A stretch of 64,000 nt of DNA from an uncultured Acetatifactor sp. (lineage in GTDB: Bacteria; Bacillota; Clostridia; Lachnospirales; Lachnospiraceae): the NCBI GenBank assembly GCA_934426825.1, contig CAKRYI010000005.1:44717-108716 (forward strand). The letters run 5' to 3'. Shown here one piece after another: positions 8,493 to 17,552 of this stretch (the first letter of the stretch is position 1; each line of letters opens with the position of its first letter). Both the position numbers and the translations under genes were made by a program. The notes beneath the pieces are model-generated. The model saw only the letters and a list, made by a program, of their open reading frames with translations, was not told the origin of the DNA and searched no databases.

Positions 8493-9197
8493 ATGGGAAT
8501 GATAAAAAATATACGGGAAGAAATACGGATTATCAGGGAGAGGGATCCTGCCATTCATTCCTCCATGGAGGTCTTTCTGTATCCGAGTTTTAAGGTAATG
8601 CTGCACTACCGTATTGCCCACAGGCTGTATGAAAAAAAACATTATTTTCTGGCAAGATATATTTCCCAGCGGGGTGTGCGCAAGACGGGAATTGAAATCC
8701 ATCCCGGAGCCAAAATCGGAAAAGGCTTTTTTATCGACCACGGAAATGGTGTGATTATCGGTGAGACGACCATTATCGGGGACAATGTAACTCTCTATCA
8801 GGGAGTGACATTAGGCGGAACCGGCAAGGAGCACGGAAAGCGTCATCCCACTATCGGAAATAATGTGATGATTAGCGCAGGTGCCAAGGTGCTTGGGTCT
8901 TTTACCATAGGAGATAACTCCAAAATCGGTGCCGGAAGTGTGGTTTTAAGCGAGGTGCCGCCCAACTCTACCGTAGTGGGTGTACCCGGACGGGTGGTGA
9001 AGCGCAACAATATGGCGCTGCCACAGGATACCATGAACCAGACAGATTTACCGGACCCGGTGAGAGAGGATATTTCGTGCCTGCAGAAATCCAACTCTGA
9101 GCTGACAAACAGGCTGTTGGAGTTAGAAGATGAGATGAAGGAACTGCGGAATACGCTTCGCAAAAAAGAAAAGGAAAATCAAGCCAAAGAGGCATAG
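8493..9197 (+). CDS. cysE: Serine O-acetyltransferase
   Basis: About 234 residues. It makes O-acetylserine from serine and acetyl-CoA, the first step of cysteine synthesis. The N-terminal helical part (IREEIRIIRERDPAIHSSME) is followed by left-handed beta-helix hexapeptide repeats, with IDHGNGVIIGETTIIGDN and GGTGKEHGKRHPTIGNNV as signatures. The C-terminus carries an additional charged, probably coiled-coil tail (about the last 45 residues). ATG 8493 has GGGGATT upstream and the family-like start MGMIKNIREEI; 8481 and 8499 are alternative in-frame starts. It is controlled by the T-box upstream, and cysS follows 15 bases after it. Confidence 0.93.
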   Translation: MGMIKNIREEIRIIRERDPAIHSSMEVFLYPSFKVMLHYRIAHRLYEKKHYFLARYISQRGVRKTGIEIHPGAKIGKGFFIDHGNGVIIGETTIIGDNVTLYQGVTLGGTGKEHGKRHPTIGNNVMISAGAKVLGSFTIGDNSKIGAGSVVLSEVPPNSTVVGVPGRVVKRNNMALPQDTMNQTDLPDPVREDISCLQKSNSELTNRLLELEDEMKELRNTLRKKEKENQAKEA

Positions 9198-9212
9198 GAA
9201 AGGAAACGGAAT

Positions 9213-10622
9213 ATGAAAATTTACAACACACTGACCAAAAAGAAAGAGGAATTTGTGCCCATAGAGCCGGGCAAAGTGAGAATGTATGTCTGCGGACCGA
9301 CGGTATACAATTTGATTCACATCGGCAATGCCCGTCCCATGATTGTGTTTGACACGGTGCGCCGTTATATGGAGCATAAGGGATACGAAGTGAATTATGT
9401 GTCCAACTTTACGGATGTGGACGACAAAATTATTAAAAAAGCCAACGAGGAAGGCGTGGATGCCTCTGTTATTTCCCAGAGATACATTGCCGAGTGCAAA
9501 AAGGATATGGCGGATATGAACGTAAAGCCGGCAACCACTCATCCCCTCGCAACCGAGGAAATCGGTGGAATGCTTGATATGATTCAGACTTTGATTGACA
9601 AAGGACATGCCTATGTGGCAGCGGACGGCACCGTATATTTCCGTACCAGAAGTTTTAAGGAATATGGAAAGCTGTCCCACAAAAATCTGGATGATTTAAG
9701 AGGAGGAAACCGTTCCCTGTTGGTGTCCGGTGAGGACCAGAAGGAAGATCCGCTTGATTTCGTTCTCTGGAAACCCAAGAAGGAAGGAGAACCGTACTGG
9801 GATTCCGCATGGTGCAAAGGTCGTCCGGGATGGCATATTGAGTGCTCTGTTATGAGCAAACATTATCTTGGAGACGAGATTGATATTCATGCAGGCGGGG
9901 AGGATTTGGTATTCCCTCACCATGAGAATGAAATTGCCCAGTCCGAGGCGGCAAACGGAGTTCCTTTTGCAAGATACTGGATGCACAATGCCTTTTTGAA
10001 TATTGATAATAAGAAGATGTCCAAATCTTTGGGAAATTTCTTTACCGTGCGCGACATCAGTGAAAAATACGATTTACAGGTGCTTCGTTTCTTTATGCTG
10101 TCCGCCCATTACAGAAGTCCTTTGAATTTCAGCGCGGATTTGATGGAAGCGGCAAAGAACGGTTATGAGAGAATTGTCACCAGCGTGGATAATCTGAAAT
10201 ACTTGTACGAGAATGCGCAGAAAGAGGAACTGACGGAGGAAGAGAACGGACAGCTCGCAGAGGCAAAGGAGTTTGTAAACAAATTTGACGAGGCTATGGA
10301 TGATGATTTCAATACCGCAGATGCTCTGTCCGCTATTTTTGAACTGGTAAAATTTGTGAACACCAATACCAATGAGAACAGCAGCAAGGCATTTTTAGCG
10401 GCTCTTAAGGAAGAGGTTGTGATGCTTTCCGATATTTGCGGTTTGATAGTGGACAAAAAAGAGGAACTGTTGGACGGCGATATTGAGGCGCTGATTCAGG
10501 AGAGACAGGACGCAAGAAAAGCAAAGAATTTTGCAAGGGCGGATGAAATCAGGGACGAACTGCTGGCAAAGGGAATTGTACTGGAAGATACCAGAGAGGG
10601 TGTTAAATGGAAGAGAGCGTAA
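9213..10622 (+). CDS. cysS: Cysteinyl-tRNA synthetase
   Basis: A 469-residue class I aminoacyl-tRNA synthetase that charges tRNA-Cys. CGPTVYNLIHIGNARP carries the HIGH motif and a zinc-ligand Cys. GWHIECSVMS holds another zinc ligand and KKMSKSLGN is the KMSKS loop. The start has AGGAAACGG upstream. Placement behind the cysteine T-box fits. The 3' end overlaps mrnC by 16 bases. Confidence 0.97.
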   Translation: MKIYNTLTKKKEEFVPIEPGKVRMYVCGPTVYNLIHIGNARPMIVFDTVRRYMEHKGYEVNYVSNFTDVDDKIIKKANEEGVDASVISQRYIAECKKDMADMNVKPATTHPLATEEIGGMLDMIQTLIDKGHAYVAADGTVYFRTRSFKEYGKLSHKNLDDLRGGNRSLLVSGEDQKEDPLDFVLWKPKKEGEPYWDSAWCKGRPGWHIECSVMSKHYLGDEIDIHAGGEDLVFPHHENEIAQSEAANGVPFARYWMHNAFLNIDNKKMSKSLGNFFTVRDISEKYDLQVLRFFMLSAHYRSPLNFSADLMEAAKNGYERIVTSVDNLKYLYENAQKEELTEEENGQLAEAKEFVNKFDEAMDDDFNTADALSAIFELVKFVNTNTNENSSKAFLAALKEEVVMLSDICGLIVDKKEELLDGDIEALIQERQDARKAKNFARADEIRDELLAKGIVLEDTREGVKWKRA

Positions 10623-11059
10623 AAAATCAGGAAACGCTTTTGGAGCAGATTAAAACAGTTTTTCACTGCGGGGAACAGGACGTGCGGGCGTATTCCCCCT
10701 TGACTCTGGCATATATCGGTGACGGAATTTATGAACTGGTGATTCGGAGTGTAGTGGTGGAGAGAGCGAACCGCTCCGCCAATGATTTGCATAAAAAGAC
10801 TGTAAAATACGTAAAGGCGCCGGCACAGTCTGCCATGATTCAGGCTTTGGAACAGGAGCTGACCGAAGAGGAAGAGGTAGTCTACAAAAGAGGACGCAAT
10901 GCCAAGTCCTACACTACGGCAAAAAATGCTTCCATGGGAGATTACCGCCGGGCAACCGGTTTTGAAGCCCTGATGGGGTATCTGTATCTGACCGGGCAGA
11001 CGGAGCGGTTGCTGTATCTGATTGACAGGGGCATTGAACTGATCGGAATGACGATTTAA
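10607..11059 (+). CDS. mrnC: Mini-ribonuclease III
   Basis: A 150-residue RNase III catalytic domain without the double-stranded RNA-binding domain. In Bacillus this enzyme matures the 5' and 3' ends of 23S rRNA. The signature segment is SPLTLAYIGDGIYELVIRS, with acidic catalytic residues, and RGRNAKSYTTAKNASMGDYRRATGFEALMGYLYLTG-like sequence follows. It lies between cysS and rlmB, the conserved Firmicutes order. Confidence 0.94.
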   Translation: MEESVKNQETLLEQIKTVFHCGEQDVRAYSPLTLAYIGDGIYELVIRSVVVERANRSANDLHKKTVKYVKAPAQSAMIQALEQELTEEEEVVYKRGRNAKSYTTAKNASMGDYRRATGFEALMGYLYLTGQTERLLYLIDRGIELIGMTI

Positions 11060-11076
11060 GCGGGATAGGAGTAAAT

Positions 11077-11817
11077 ATGGGTTATCAGGAGTTTACGATT
11101 GAGGGCAGAAATGCCGTGATAGAGGCTTACCGGTCCGGTAAGCCCATTGATAAAATTTTCATTTTGGATGGCTGTCAGGACGGTCCCATTATGACAATCA
11201 AGAGAGAAGCGAAAAAGCATGACACGCTGATAAAATTTGTGACAAAGGAACGGCTCGACCAGATGAGCGAGACCGGAAAACATCAGGGTGTCATTGCCTA
11301 TGCGGCTGCATATGAATATGCAGAGGTGGAGGATATACTGAGAGCGGCAAAGGAGAAGGGGGAACCGCCTTTTTTAATCCTGTTGGACAATATTGAGGAT
11401 CCTCACAATCTCGGTGCGATTATCCGTACCGCCAATCTGGCAGGGGCGCACGGGGTTATTATCCCCAAAAACCGGGCGGCAGGGCTGACGGCTACTGTGG
11501 CAAGAACCTCCGCTGGAGCATTGAATTACACACCGGTGGCAAAGGTGACAAATCTGGCAAAAACCATAGAGGATTTGAAAAAGGAAGGCTTGTGGTTTGT
11601 CTGTGCGGACATGGGCGGAACAACCATGTATGATTTGGATTTAAAAGGGCCTATCGGACTGGTGATTGGCAACGAGGGCGAGGGCGTAGGACGTCTGGTA
11701 AAGGAAAAGTGCGATATGGTAGCGTCCATTCCCATGAAGGGTGACATTGATTCCCTCAATGCCTCGGTGGCAGCCGGTGTGCTGGCATACGAAATCGTGC
11801 GGCAGAGACTACAGTAA
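11077..11817 (+). CDS. rlmB: 23S rRNA (guanosine-2'-O-)-methyltransferase, SpoU family
   Basis: A 246-residue SPOUT-fold methyltransferase. The N-terminal substrate-binding domain (residues 1-80) precedes the catalytic domain with the motifs NLGAIIRTANLAG, VIGNEGEGVGR and IPMKGDIDSLNASVAAGVL. The family 2'-O-methylates a 23S rRNA guanosine (G2251 in E. coli). Context behind mrnC is the conserved Firmicutes arrangement; the usual yacP gene between rlmB and sigH is absent here. Confidence 0.94.
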   Translation: MGYQEFTIEGRNAVIEAYRSGKPIDKIFILDGCQDGPIMTIKREAKKHDTLIKFVTKERLDQMSETGKHQGVIAYAAAYEYAEVEDILRAAKEKGEPPFLILLDNIEDPHNLGAIIRTANLAGAHGVIIPKNRAAGLTATVARTSAGALNYTPVAKVTNLAKTIEDLKKEGLWFVCADMGGTTMYDLDLKGPIGLVIGNEGEGVGRLVKEKCDMVASIPMKGDIDSLNASVAAGVLAYEIVRQRLQ

Positions 11818-11841
11818 CTTGGTGCGTAAAGGGGAAACGGC

Positions 11842-12462
11842 ATGGCGGGAGAATATCTGGAGTACAGGCAAATATCGGACGAAGAACTGATTGACCGGCT
11901 GCGCAGCGGAGAGGAACATATCATGGATTATATCTGTGATAAGTACAAAAATCTGGTGCGCAGTAAGGCGAAGTCCATGTTCATTCTCGGAGGTGACAGC
12001 GAGGATTTGATTCAGGAGGGAATGATTGGACTTTTTAAGGCTGTGCGGGATTATGACAGCGGAAGAGATGCCAGCTTTTATACCTTTGCGGATTTGTGCA
12101 TCAGCCGTCAGATGTATACTGCGGTGCAGGCGTCCAGACGGCAGAAGCATATTCCGCTTAATACTTATGTGTCTTTGTATGGCAGTGATACGGATGAGGA
12201 TAACCGCGAGGAACACAATCTTTTGGATGCACTGGCTGACCGAAACGGGCAGAATCCGGAGGAAATGGTTTTGGATAAGGAGAGGGTTGCTTATCTGGAA
12301 AATGTTATCGAAAATGAGCTGAGTTCCTTTGAAAAGCAGGTACTCGACCTGTACAGAACCGGTATGAGCTATACGCAGATAGCCAAGGTACTTGGGAGGG
12401 ATGAGAAGTCCACAGACAATGCGTTACAGCGTCTGAAAGCGAAAATCAAAAAAATGCTTTGA
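11842..12462 (+). CDS. sigH: RNA polymerase sigma factor SigH (sigma-30)
   Basis: A 206-residue sigma-70-family factor with region 2 (DLIQEGMIGLFKAVRDYDSG, YTFADLCISRQM) and a C-terminal region 4 helix-turn-helix (SYTQIAKVLGRDEKSTDNAL). Its similarity to Bacillus SigH and its position downstream of rlmB identify it. SigH directs early stationary-phase and sporulation transcription in spore formers. A GGGGAAA ribosome site precedes ATG 11842. Transcription continues towards the tRNA-Pro promoter. Confidence 0.93.
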   Translation: MAGEYLEYRQISDEELIDRLRSGEEHIMDYICDKYKNLVRSKAKSMFILGGDSEDLIQEGMIGLFKAVRDYDSGRDASFYTFADLCISRQMYTAVQASRRQKHIPLNTYVSLYGSDTDEDNREEHNLLDALADRNGQNPEEMVLDKERVAYLENVIENELSSFEKQVLDLYRTGMSYTQIAKVLGRDEKSTDNALQRLKAKIKKML

Positions 12463-12466
12463 GCGG

Positions 12467-12496
12467 TTGACAGCGGGAAGAAGATTAGTATATAAT
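12467..12496 (+). promoter_or_regulatory. Promoter of tRNA-Pro
   Basis: TTGACA (12467-12472) and TATAAT (12491-12496), both perfect, lie 18 bases apart. The tRNA begins 27 bases after the -10. Confidence 0.85.
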
Positions 12497-12522
12497 AGCT
12501 CTTGCATTGCAAAAATGCACAG

Positions 12523-12597
12523 CGGGGTGTGGCTCAGCTTGGCTAGAGCACCTGGTTTGGGACCAGGGGGTCGCAGGTTCGAATCCTGTCACCCCGA
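12523..12597 (+). tRNA. tRNA-Pro (anticodon TGG)
   Basis: A 75-base cloverleaf can be drawn. The acceptor arms are CGGGGTG/CACCCCG, the D arm GCTC/GAGC, the anticodon arm CCTGG-TTTGGGA-CCAGG with anticodon TGG, and the T arm GCAGG-TTCGAAT-CCTGT. The discriminator base is A. No CCA is encoded. Confidence 0.95.
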
Positions 12598-12602
12598 TGA
12601 AG

Positions 12603-12630
12603 AAAATGCCTGATTTCAGGCATTTTTTTT
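12603..12630. terminator. Bidirectional terminator between convergent tRNA genes
   Basis: AAAATGCCTG (12603-12612) pairs with CAGGCATTTT (12617-12626) around the loop ATTT, with further T on the plus strand. The minus strand also ends the stem in T, so it can serve both tRNA-Pro and the convergent tRNA-Gly. Confidence 0.85.
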
Positions 12631-12697
12631 GTGAAATTCAAAGTGTGGAAAAGTGCGGAATTTACCGGAAAACCTATAGATTCAGTGTTTTGTGAAA

Positions 12698-12768
12698 AGC
12701 AGATAACGGGAATCGAACCCGCCTTTCCAGCTTGGGAAGCTAGCGTTCTACCGATGAACCATATCTGC
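12698..12768 (-). tRNA. tRNA-Gly (anticodon CCC)
   Basis: The minus strand gives the acceptor GCAGATA/TATCTGC, D arm GTTC-ATCGGTA-GAAC, anticodon arm CTAGC-TTCCCAA-GCTGG and T loop TTCGATT, 71 bases in all. The anticodon is CCC, reading GGG glycine codons. A TATAAT-like -10 is present upstream on the minus strand (about 12779-12784), without a clear -35. Confidence 0.9.
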
Positions 12769-12894
12769 ATTTTTTCATATTATACACTATGTGGTAATCA
12801 ATTTCCATATAAAATTCAAAAAATTTAACATGAAAATCCGACAATAAGATTCCGGTAAAAATTTGCATAAGAACCGTACTGCCCGATGATTCTG

Positions 12895-12913
12895 CGAGAG
12901 CACTCTCGTTTTT
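12895..12913 (+). terminator. Small hairpin with T run, possible terminator
   Basis: CGAGA (12895-12899) and TCTCG (12904-12908) flank GCAC and are followed by five T. No gene that needs it on this strand is evident, so the role is unclear. The rest of 12769-13031 has no gene that I can support. Confidence 0.35.
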
Positions 12914-13031
12914 ACTGTTCTATGTATAAATTTTGCATTACTGCATAAGCTGATAATGTGGCGCAAAGAGCTTTGCAGGGAGTGGAGCGAAAGCAGTCAC
13001 AAAAAGGTTATCAATTTTTACCGGACGGCAC

Positions 13032-13060
13032 TTGACAGTGGGGAAGGAAATAACTATACT
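13032..13060 (+). promoter_or_regulatory. Promoter of tRNA-Asn
   Basis: TTGACA (13032-13037) and TATACT (13055-13060) are 17 bases apart. The tRNA begins 18 bases later. Confidence 0.85.
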
Positions 13061-13077
13061 GGTATTTGTTGGAATAA

Positions 13078-13149
13078 TCCTCGATAGCTCAATGGTAGAG
13101 CACTCGGCTGTTAACCGAGTTGTTGTAGGTTCGAGCCCTACTCGGGGAG
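13078..13149 (+). tRNA. tRNA-Asn (anticodon GTT)
   Basis: The acceptor is TCCTCGA/TCGGGGA, the D arm AGCTC-AATGGTA-GAGC, the anticodon arm ACTCGGCTGTTAACCGAGT with GTT, and the T loop GGTTCGAGCCC. The total is 72 bases with discriminator G and no encoded CCA. Confidence 0.95.
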
Positions 13150-13153
13150 TGGC

Positions 13154-13178
13154 GGGGAGTCGGTAGACTCCCCTTTTT
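13154..13178 (+). terminator. Terminator of tRNA-Asn
   Basis: GGGGAGTC (13154-13161), loop GGTA, GACTCCCC (13166-13173), then TTTTT. The stem is a perfect 8 bp. Confidence 0.9.
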
Positions 13179-13227
13179 ATATGTGCGATATCAGGCACGC
13201 AGACGAAAAATGACAGGGAGATAGAAA

Positions 13228-14688
13228 ATGGGAGTTTTGTCAGAACTTGAACCGAAGGATGTATTTCATTTTTTTGAGGAGATTACCCGGATTCCGCATG
13301 GTTCCGGCAATGTGGATAAGATTAGCGATTATCTGGTGCAGTTTGCAAAGAGCAGGGATTTGTTTTACATTCAGGATAAATGGAAGAACGTCATTATTGT
13401 CAAGGAGGCAACTCCGGGATATGAGCAGGAGCCCGCGGTAATTTTGCAGGGGCACATGGACATGGTGGCGGTAAAAAAGCCGGACTGCGACATTGATATG
13501 CAGACGGAAGGATTGCGGGTTGCCGTGGACGGGGACAAGGTTTACGCAGAAGGAACCAGTCTCGGCGGTGATGACGGAATCGCAGTTGCCTATGGACTGG
13601 CGCTGTTAGATTCCCATGCCATTTCCCATCCGAGGCTGGAAGTGGTGATTACCGTGGATGAGGAAGTCGGTATGGACGGCGCAAGAGAGATTGACTTATC
13701 CATGCTGCAGGGGCACCGCATGTTAAATCTGGACTCCGAGGACGAGGGGATTTTTTTGACAAGCTGTGCCGGCGGAGCCAGAGTGGATTGCCATATGCCG
13801 CTGCAGGATAATCTTATGCAGGGAATTTCTTATGAAATCACGTTGGGAGGGCTGCTTGGCGGCCATTCCGGCGGAGAAATCCACAAGGAAAGAGGAAATG
13901 CAAACTGTCTGTTTGGCAGACTTTTGTGGAATCTGATACAGGCAATGCCTGTGGGACTGATTTCCGTAAAAGGCGGACTGGCTGACAATGCCATACCGCG
14001 GGAGACAAAAGCGGTGCTTGTGATTCCTCCGAAATACAGCGCACTGTTTGCGGAAATCACGGACGATACCGCATCCAAGATTGCTGCGGAATTGTCCGGC
14101 AAAGACCCGCATTTTGCGGTTCATGTGAGCGAGAGCGGAAAGGGTGAATTTTCCTGTGTACAGCCGGAGGATACAAAGCGGCTGGCAGCCGTTCTATGCA
14201 CCCTGCCAAACGGTGTGCAGAGCATGAGCGCAGATGTGCCGGGACTGGTGGAAACCTCCTTAAATCTTGGTATTCTGGAAAAGAGAGAGGACGGTCTCCA
14301 TGCGCAGTTTTCCGTGCGAAGCAGTGTGGAGAGCGCCAAGCACGCACTGATTCAGAAGCTGGCGGCCGTTATGGCGCTTGCGGGAGGCACATATGAGGTG
14401 TCAGGGGATTATCCCGGCTGGAAGTACCGCACGGATTCTCCGCTACGGGAAAAGATGGTGAAGTTGTACCGGGATATGTACGGTGAAAACCCGAAGGTGG
14501 AGGGAATCCATGCGGGTTTGGAATGCGGTATTTTAGGAAGCAAAATCGATGATTTGGACTGCGTATCTTTCGGACCGCAGATGAATGACATTCACACAAC
14601 GGAGGAAACCCTGAGCATTTCTTCCACAAAGCGGGTCTGGGAGTACCTTGTGAGACTTTTGGAGAAAAAGGATAAAAAGAATAAATAA
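13228..14688 (+). CDS. pepD: Aminoacyl-histidine dipeptidase, M20 family
   Basis: A 486-residue cytoplasmic metallopeptidase that cleaves Xaa-His and other dipeptides. Metal-binding motifs are visible: LQGHMDMVAVK, TSLGGDDGIAVAYGLAL and VDEEVGMDGA (catalytic Glu-Glu), plus the C-terminal GLECGILGSK segment. The dimerisation-domain signature GLLGGHSGGEIHKERGNA is present at mid-sequence. A GGGAGATAG ribosome site precedes ATG 13228. The gene is transcribed alone. Confidence 0.95.
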   Translation: MGVLSELEPKDVFHFFEEITRIPHGSGNVDKISDYLVQFAKSRDLFYIQDKWKNVIIVKEATPGYEQEPAVILQGHMDMVAVKKPDCDIDMQTEGLRVAVDGDKVYAEGTSLGGDDGIAVAYGLALLDSHAISHPRLEVVITVDEEVGMDGAREIDLSMLQGHRMLNLDSEDEGIFLTSCAGGARVDCHMPLQDNLMQGISYEITLGGLLGGHSGGEIHKERGNANCLFGRLLWNLIQAMPVGLISVKGGLADNAIPRETKAVLVIPPKYSALFAEITDDTASKIAAELSGKDPHFAVHVSESGKGEFSCVQPEDTKRLAAVLCTLPNGVQSMSADVPGLVETSLNLGILEKREDGLHAQFSVRSSVESAKHALIQKLAAVMALAGGTYEVSGDYPGWKYRTDSPLREKMVKLYRDMYGENPKVEGIHAGLECGILGSKIDDLDCVSFGPQMNDIHTTEETLSISSTKRVWEYLVRLLEKKDKKNK

Positions 14689-14696
14689 AATGTCGA

Positions 14697-14731
14697 CGGC
14701 GTATGGGCAGGTAATACTTGCCAATACGCCG
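14697..14731. promoter_or_regulatory. Palindrome overlapping the EPS-locus promoter (possible operator)
   Basis: CGGCGTAT (14697-14704) pairs with ATACGCCG (14724-14731), and GGCA (14706-14709) with TGCC (14719-14722), around a 9-base centre. The right arm contains the -35 box at 14718-14723. A dyad over a -35 element fits a repressor operator. A terminator for pepD is less likely because no T run follows. Confidence 0.55.
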
Positions 14732-14746
14732 AAGTTACGATATACT
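14718..14746 (+). promoter_or_regulatory. Promoter for the first EPS gene
   Basis: TTGCCA (14718-14723, five of six) and TATACT (14741-14746, five of six) are separated by 17 bases. The first EPS gene starts at 14803. Confidence 0.7.
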
Positions 14747-14802
14747 CATTCATAGTATGCACGGCGGCGGGCTGTGTGGTTTGAAGTGTGAGAGGAAGAA
14801 GT

Positions 14803-15972
14803 ATGTTTTATTTTGATACCTGTATAAGGGCATTTATCAAGGGGAATCTTGGGGATGACCTTTTTGTTCATGTCCTGTGCAACCGTTATCCGAATACGCA
14901 TTTCTGGCTGTGTGGAGAACATAGATTTCGCAGAAATTTTGCTTCCCTTTCAAATCTTTCTTATGTCTCTACAGATAAGGGATTTATCAAATGGTTTTTC
15001 CGTTTTCTGTATGTGGTTCCGTTCTGTATCAATCAGGTGTTGAAAAGAACAGGGAAGAGAGAGGCTTTTTCCAAATATACCTGTTTTGACTTTATATCCC
15101 GACACAGCAGATGCAATATTCTGATTTCGGGGTCTATTTTTATGGAACTGGGAACAGAGGAGTTTTATGTCTCTCCTTATTATAAGAAGGAGGAGAAATA
15201 TTACGGCAGAAAACCTTATGTGATGGGCTGCAATTTCGGACCCTTTCATTCCGGGGGATATTTGGAGTTTTACCGGAAATGCTTTCAGAAGGCGGTCTCG
15301 GTGAGCTTTCGGGACAACTATTCCGGTGCAATGTTTCCGGGCGGCAATATCCGTGTGGCACCGGACATTCTGTTTGCCTATCCTGTGGAACGGGCGATAG
15401 CTCCGACACTAAAAAATTATGTGCTGATATCGGTAATCAATCTGTTGAAGGACGAAGTGGGGAACACCGATGTCGCGGATGAATATGAAAAGATGATGGA
15501 AAACATCGTTTCCCGGCTCCTTGCCGACAAAAAACAAGTTGTTTTGATGGGATTTTGCAGGGAACAGCAGGATGATAGGGTGATTGACAGGCTGGCGGCG
15601 GATAAAAAAGATAATCCGCTTCTACATATTGTAAATTATCCGGATATTTCCGTACATGAGGCAGCGGGATATTTTATCGGAGCGGACTATGTGATTGCGT
15701 CGAGATACCATGCCATGATTCTGGGATGGCTTTTTAGGAAGAAGGTATTTCCCATCTGTTACGGGGAAAAAATGCTTCATGTGATAGAAGATTTCATGCC
15801 GGGAAGCCCGTTTCTTTTGGTGGAGGACATCGGAAAGTTTGACATACAGCGGATATGGGACGATATGGCATGCGAAAGAGAGGCGTTTCCAGAGGTGGAA
15901 AAAGTGGCGCAGGCTGCACTTGGACATTTTGCAGAATTGGATAAAAACTATAGCGCCGCAGAATGCCATTAA
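14803..15972 (+). CDS. Polysaccharide pyruvyl transferase family protein
   Basis: About 389 residues. The N-terminal segment GNLGDDLFVHVLCNRYP and the C-terminal ASRYHAMILGWLFRKKVFPI segment match the polysaccharide pyruvyl transferase family (CsaB-like), which moves pyruvate from phosphoenolpyruvate to sugars of surface polymers. ATG 14803 has AGAGGAAG upstream; a GTG at 14788 is in frame but poorly placed. It is the first gene of the exopolysaccharide locus and follows a good promoter with an overlapping palindrome. The sugar acceptor cannot be told from sequence. Confidence 0.8.
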   Translation: MFYFDTCIRAFIKGNLGDDLFVHVLCNRYPNTHFWLCGEHRFRRNFASLSNLSYVSTDKGFIKWFFRFLYVVPFCINQVLKRTGKREAFSKYTCFDFISRHSRCNILISGSIFMELGTEEFYVSPYYKKEEKYYGRKPYVMGCNFGPFHSGGYLEFYRKCFQKAVSVSFRDNYSGAMFPGGNIRVAPDILFAYPVERAIAPTLKNYVLISVINLLKDEVGNTDVADEYEKMMENIVSRLLADKKQVVLMGFCREQQDDRVIDRLAADKKDNPLLHIVNYPDISVHEAAGYFIGADYVIASRYHAMILGWLFRKKVFPICYGEKMLHVIEDFMPGSPFLLVEDIGKFDIQRIWDDMACEREAFPEVEKVAQAALGHFAELDKNYSAAECH

Positions 15973-16046
15973 AAGACGACAAAGAGTTACAGGGACAATA
16001 AAAAAGGAAGGTTAAAGGGCGCCTTTGGGGCGTCGGAAAGGAAAAC

Positions 16047-17447
16047 ATGAATCGGACAAATTCTGGAGCAAATACCGATACGGAACAAATTGTGTTAGAT
16101 ATTTTGATACTGGTTAGTTCCTTTGGAATCACGCAGCTGTTTTTGGGGAAAAGCCTGAGTGACGGAATGTTTTTAAAGCTGACGGTTCTTATGCCGGTAT
16201 TTATTCTTATTTATATTCTTTCCAACAAAGAAGAGTATCTTTACAACGTGACGCTGTTCTATTATCTGGACAGGATTCACCGCAAAATCACAAAGTCTTT
16301 TCTTTTGGCGGCGGTAGCCACCTCTGCCATTATGTACTGTGTGACGGATGTGGAAGCGGAGGGCAGAAAATTCTATTTTGTTTTTCTGATTATCGGGTAT
16401 GTTCTGCTCTGTATCAAAATGGTGGCTTACAGACCCCTTACGAGAAAGTTTATGAAAAAGCGGGCACCCCGTACGGTTTTCGTGGGAAAAATAGGCGCCT
16501 TTAATAAATTCCGCTATTTTCTGGATAAGACCGGTATTCGCATGGATGTCATCGGCTATGTGGCAATGACGAAGGAGGAAGCGGAGGCGGACGAACGCTA
16601 CATCGGCTATCTGGAGGAACTGGAGGAGTTAATCCGGAATTATCAGCTGGATCAGGTTTATATTATGCAGAAAAACGGCGACGAGCTGCCTTTTACCCAG
16701 CAGTATGTCGACCTGTGTATCGGAATGGGTGTGACGGTAAGACTGGTGGTGGACTTTTACAAGAGACGCCGCGCCAACAGTTATGTTTCTACGGTGGGAA
16801 CCTATCCGGTCATCGCTTATCACACCATTTCACTGAATACCTATGAAAGTATGCTCAAGCGGACGTTAGACATTTTGGCGGGGATTGTGGGCATTATCGT
16901 AGCGTCCCCGATTATGTTGATTACGGCGATTGCCATAAAGTTAGATTCCCCCGGACCGGTTTTGTTCAAGCAGATCCGTGTGGGGCAGAACGGCAGGCAC
17001 TTTAAAATATATAAATTCCGGAGCATGTATACGGATGCGGAGGAGCGGAAAAAAGAACTGATGGCGCAGAATGAATTGCAGGGCGGAGTCATGTTTAAAA
17101 TGAAAGAGGATCCCCGCGTGACGAAGGTGGGAAAATTTATCCGAAAGACCAGCATTGACGAGCTGCCGCAGTTTTTCAACGTGGTTCAGGGAACCATGAG
17201 TCTGGTGGGAACCAGACCGCCTACTTTGGACGAGGTGGAAAAGTACGAGAGCAGACAGTGGCGGCGTATCAGCATCAAACCGGGACTCACCGGTATGTGG
17301 CAGGTCAGCGGAAGAAGCAATATCAAGGATTTTGACGAGATTGTGGAGCTGGACACGGAATACATTGATAACTGGTCGCTGTGGCTGGATATAAAAATTG
17401 TTTTAAAGACCGTGCTGGTGGTGCTTAGACATAATGATGCGTATTAA
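16047..17447 (+). CDS. Polyprenyl-phosphate sugar-1-phosphate transferase (EPS initiating enzyme)
   Basis: A 466-residue WcaJ/EpsL-type membrane enzyme that starts repeat-unit assembly by loading a sugar phosphate onto undecaprenyl phosphate. Several N-terminal membrane segments (residues about 12-130) and a Rossmann-like middle part precede the catalytic domain, which begins at KRTLDILAGIVGI. The catalytic domain has GPVLFKQIRVGQNG, YKFRSMYTDAEE, TSIDELPQFFNV and KPGLTGMWQVSGRS, all hallmarks of the bacterial sugar transferase family. A GGAAAGGAAAAC ribosome site precedes it. Confidence 0.93.
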   Translation: MNRTNSGANTDTEQIVLDILILVSSFGITQLFLGKSLSDGMFLKLTVLMPVFILIYILSNKEEYLYNVTLFYYLDRIHRKITKSFLLAAVATSAIMYCVTDVEAEGRKFYFVFLIIGYVLLCIKMVAYRPLTRKFMKKRAPRTVFVGKIGAFNKFRYFLDKTGIRMDVIGYVAMTKEEAEADERYIGYLEELEELIRNYQLDQVYIMQKNGDELPFTQQYVDLCIGMGVTVRLVVDFYKRRRANSYVSTVGTYPVIAYHTISLNTYESMLKRTLDILAGIVGIIVASPIMLITAIAIKLDSPGPVLFKQIRVGQNGRHFKIYKFRSMYTDAEERKKELMAQNELQGGVMFKMKEDPRVTKVGKFIRKTSIDELPQFFNVVQGTMSLVGTRPPTLDEVEKYESRQWRRISIKPGLTGMWQVSGRSNIKDFDEIVELDTEYIDNWSLWLDIKIVLKTVLVVLRHNDAY

Positions 17448-17552
17448 AACGACAATGTAAAAAAATATTTTGCAATTTTTTTCATTTTTTTGAACCCTTT
17501 TGAAAATCCGTCCCGTCTTTAATAGGGAAGGCAGTTGAGAGGAGAACAATGG

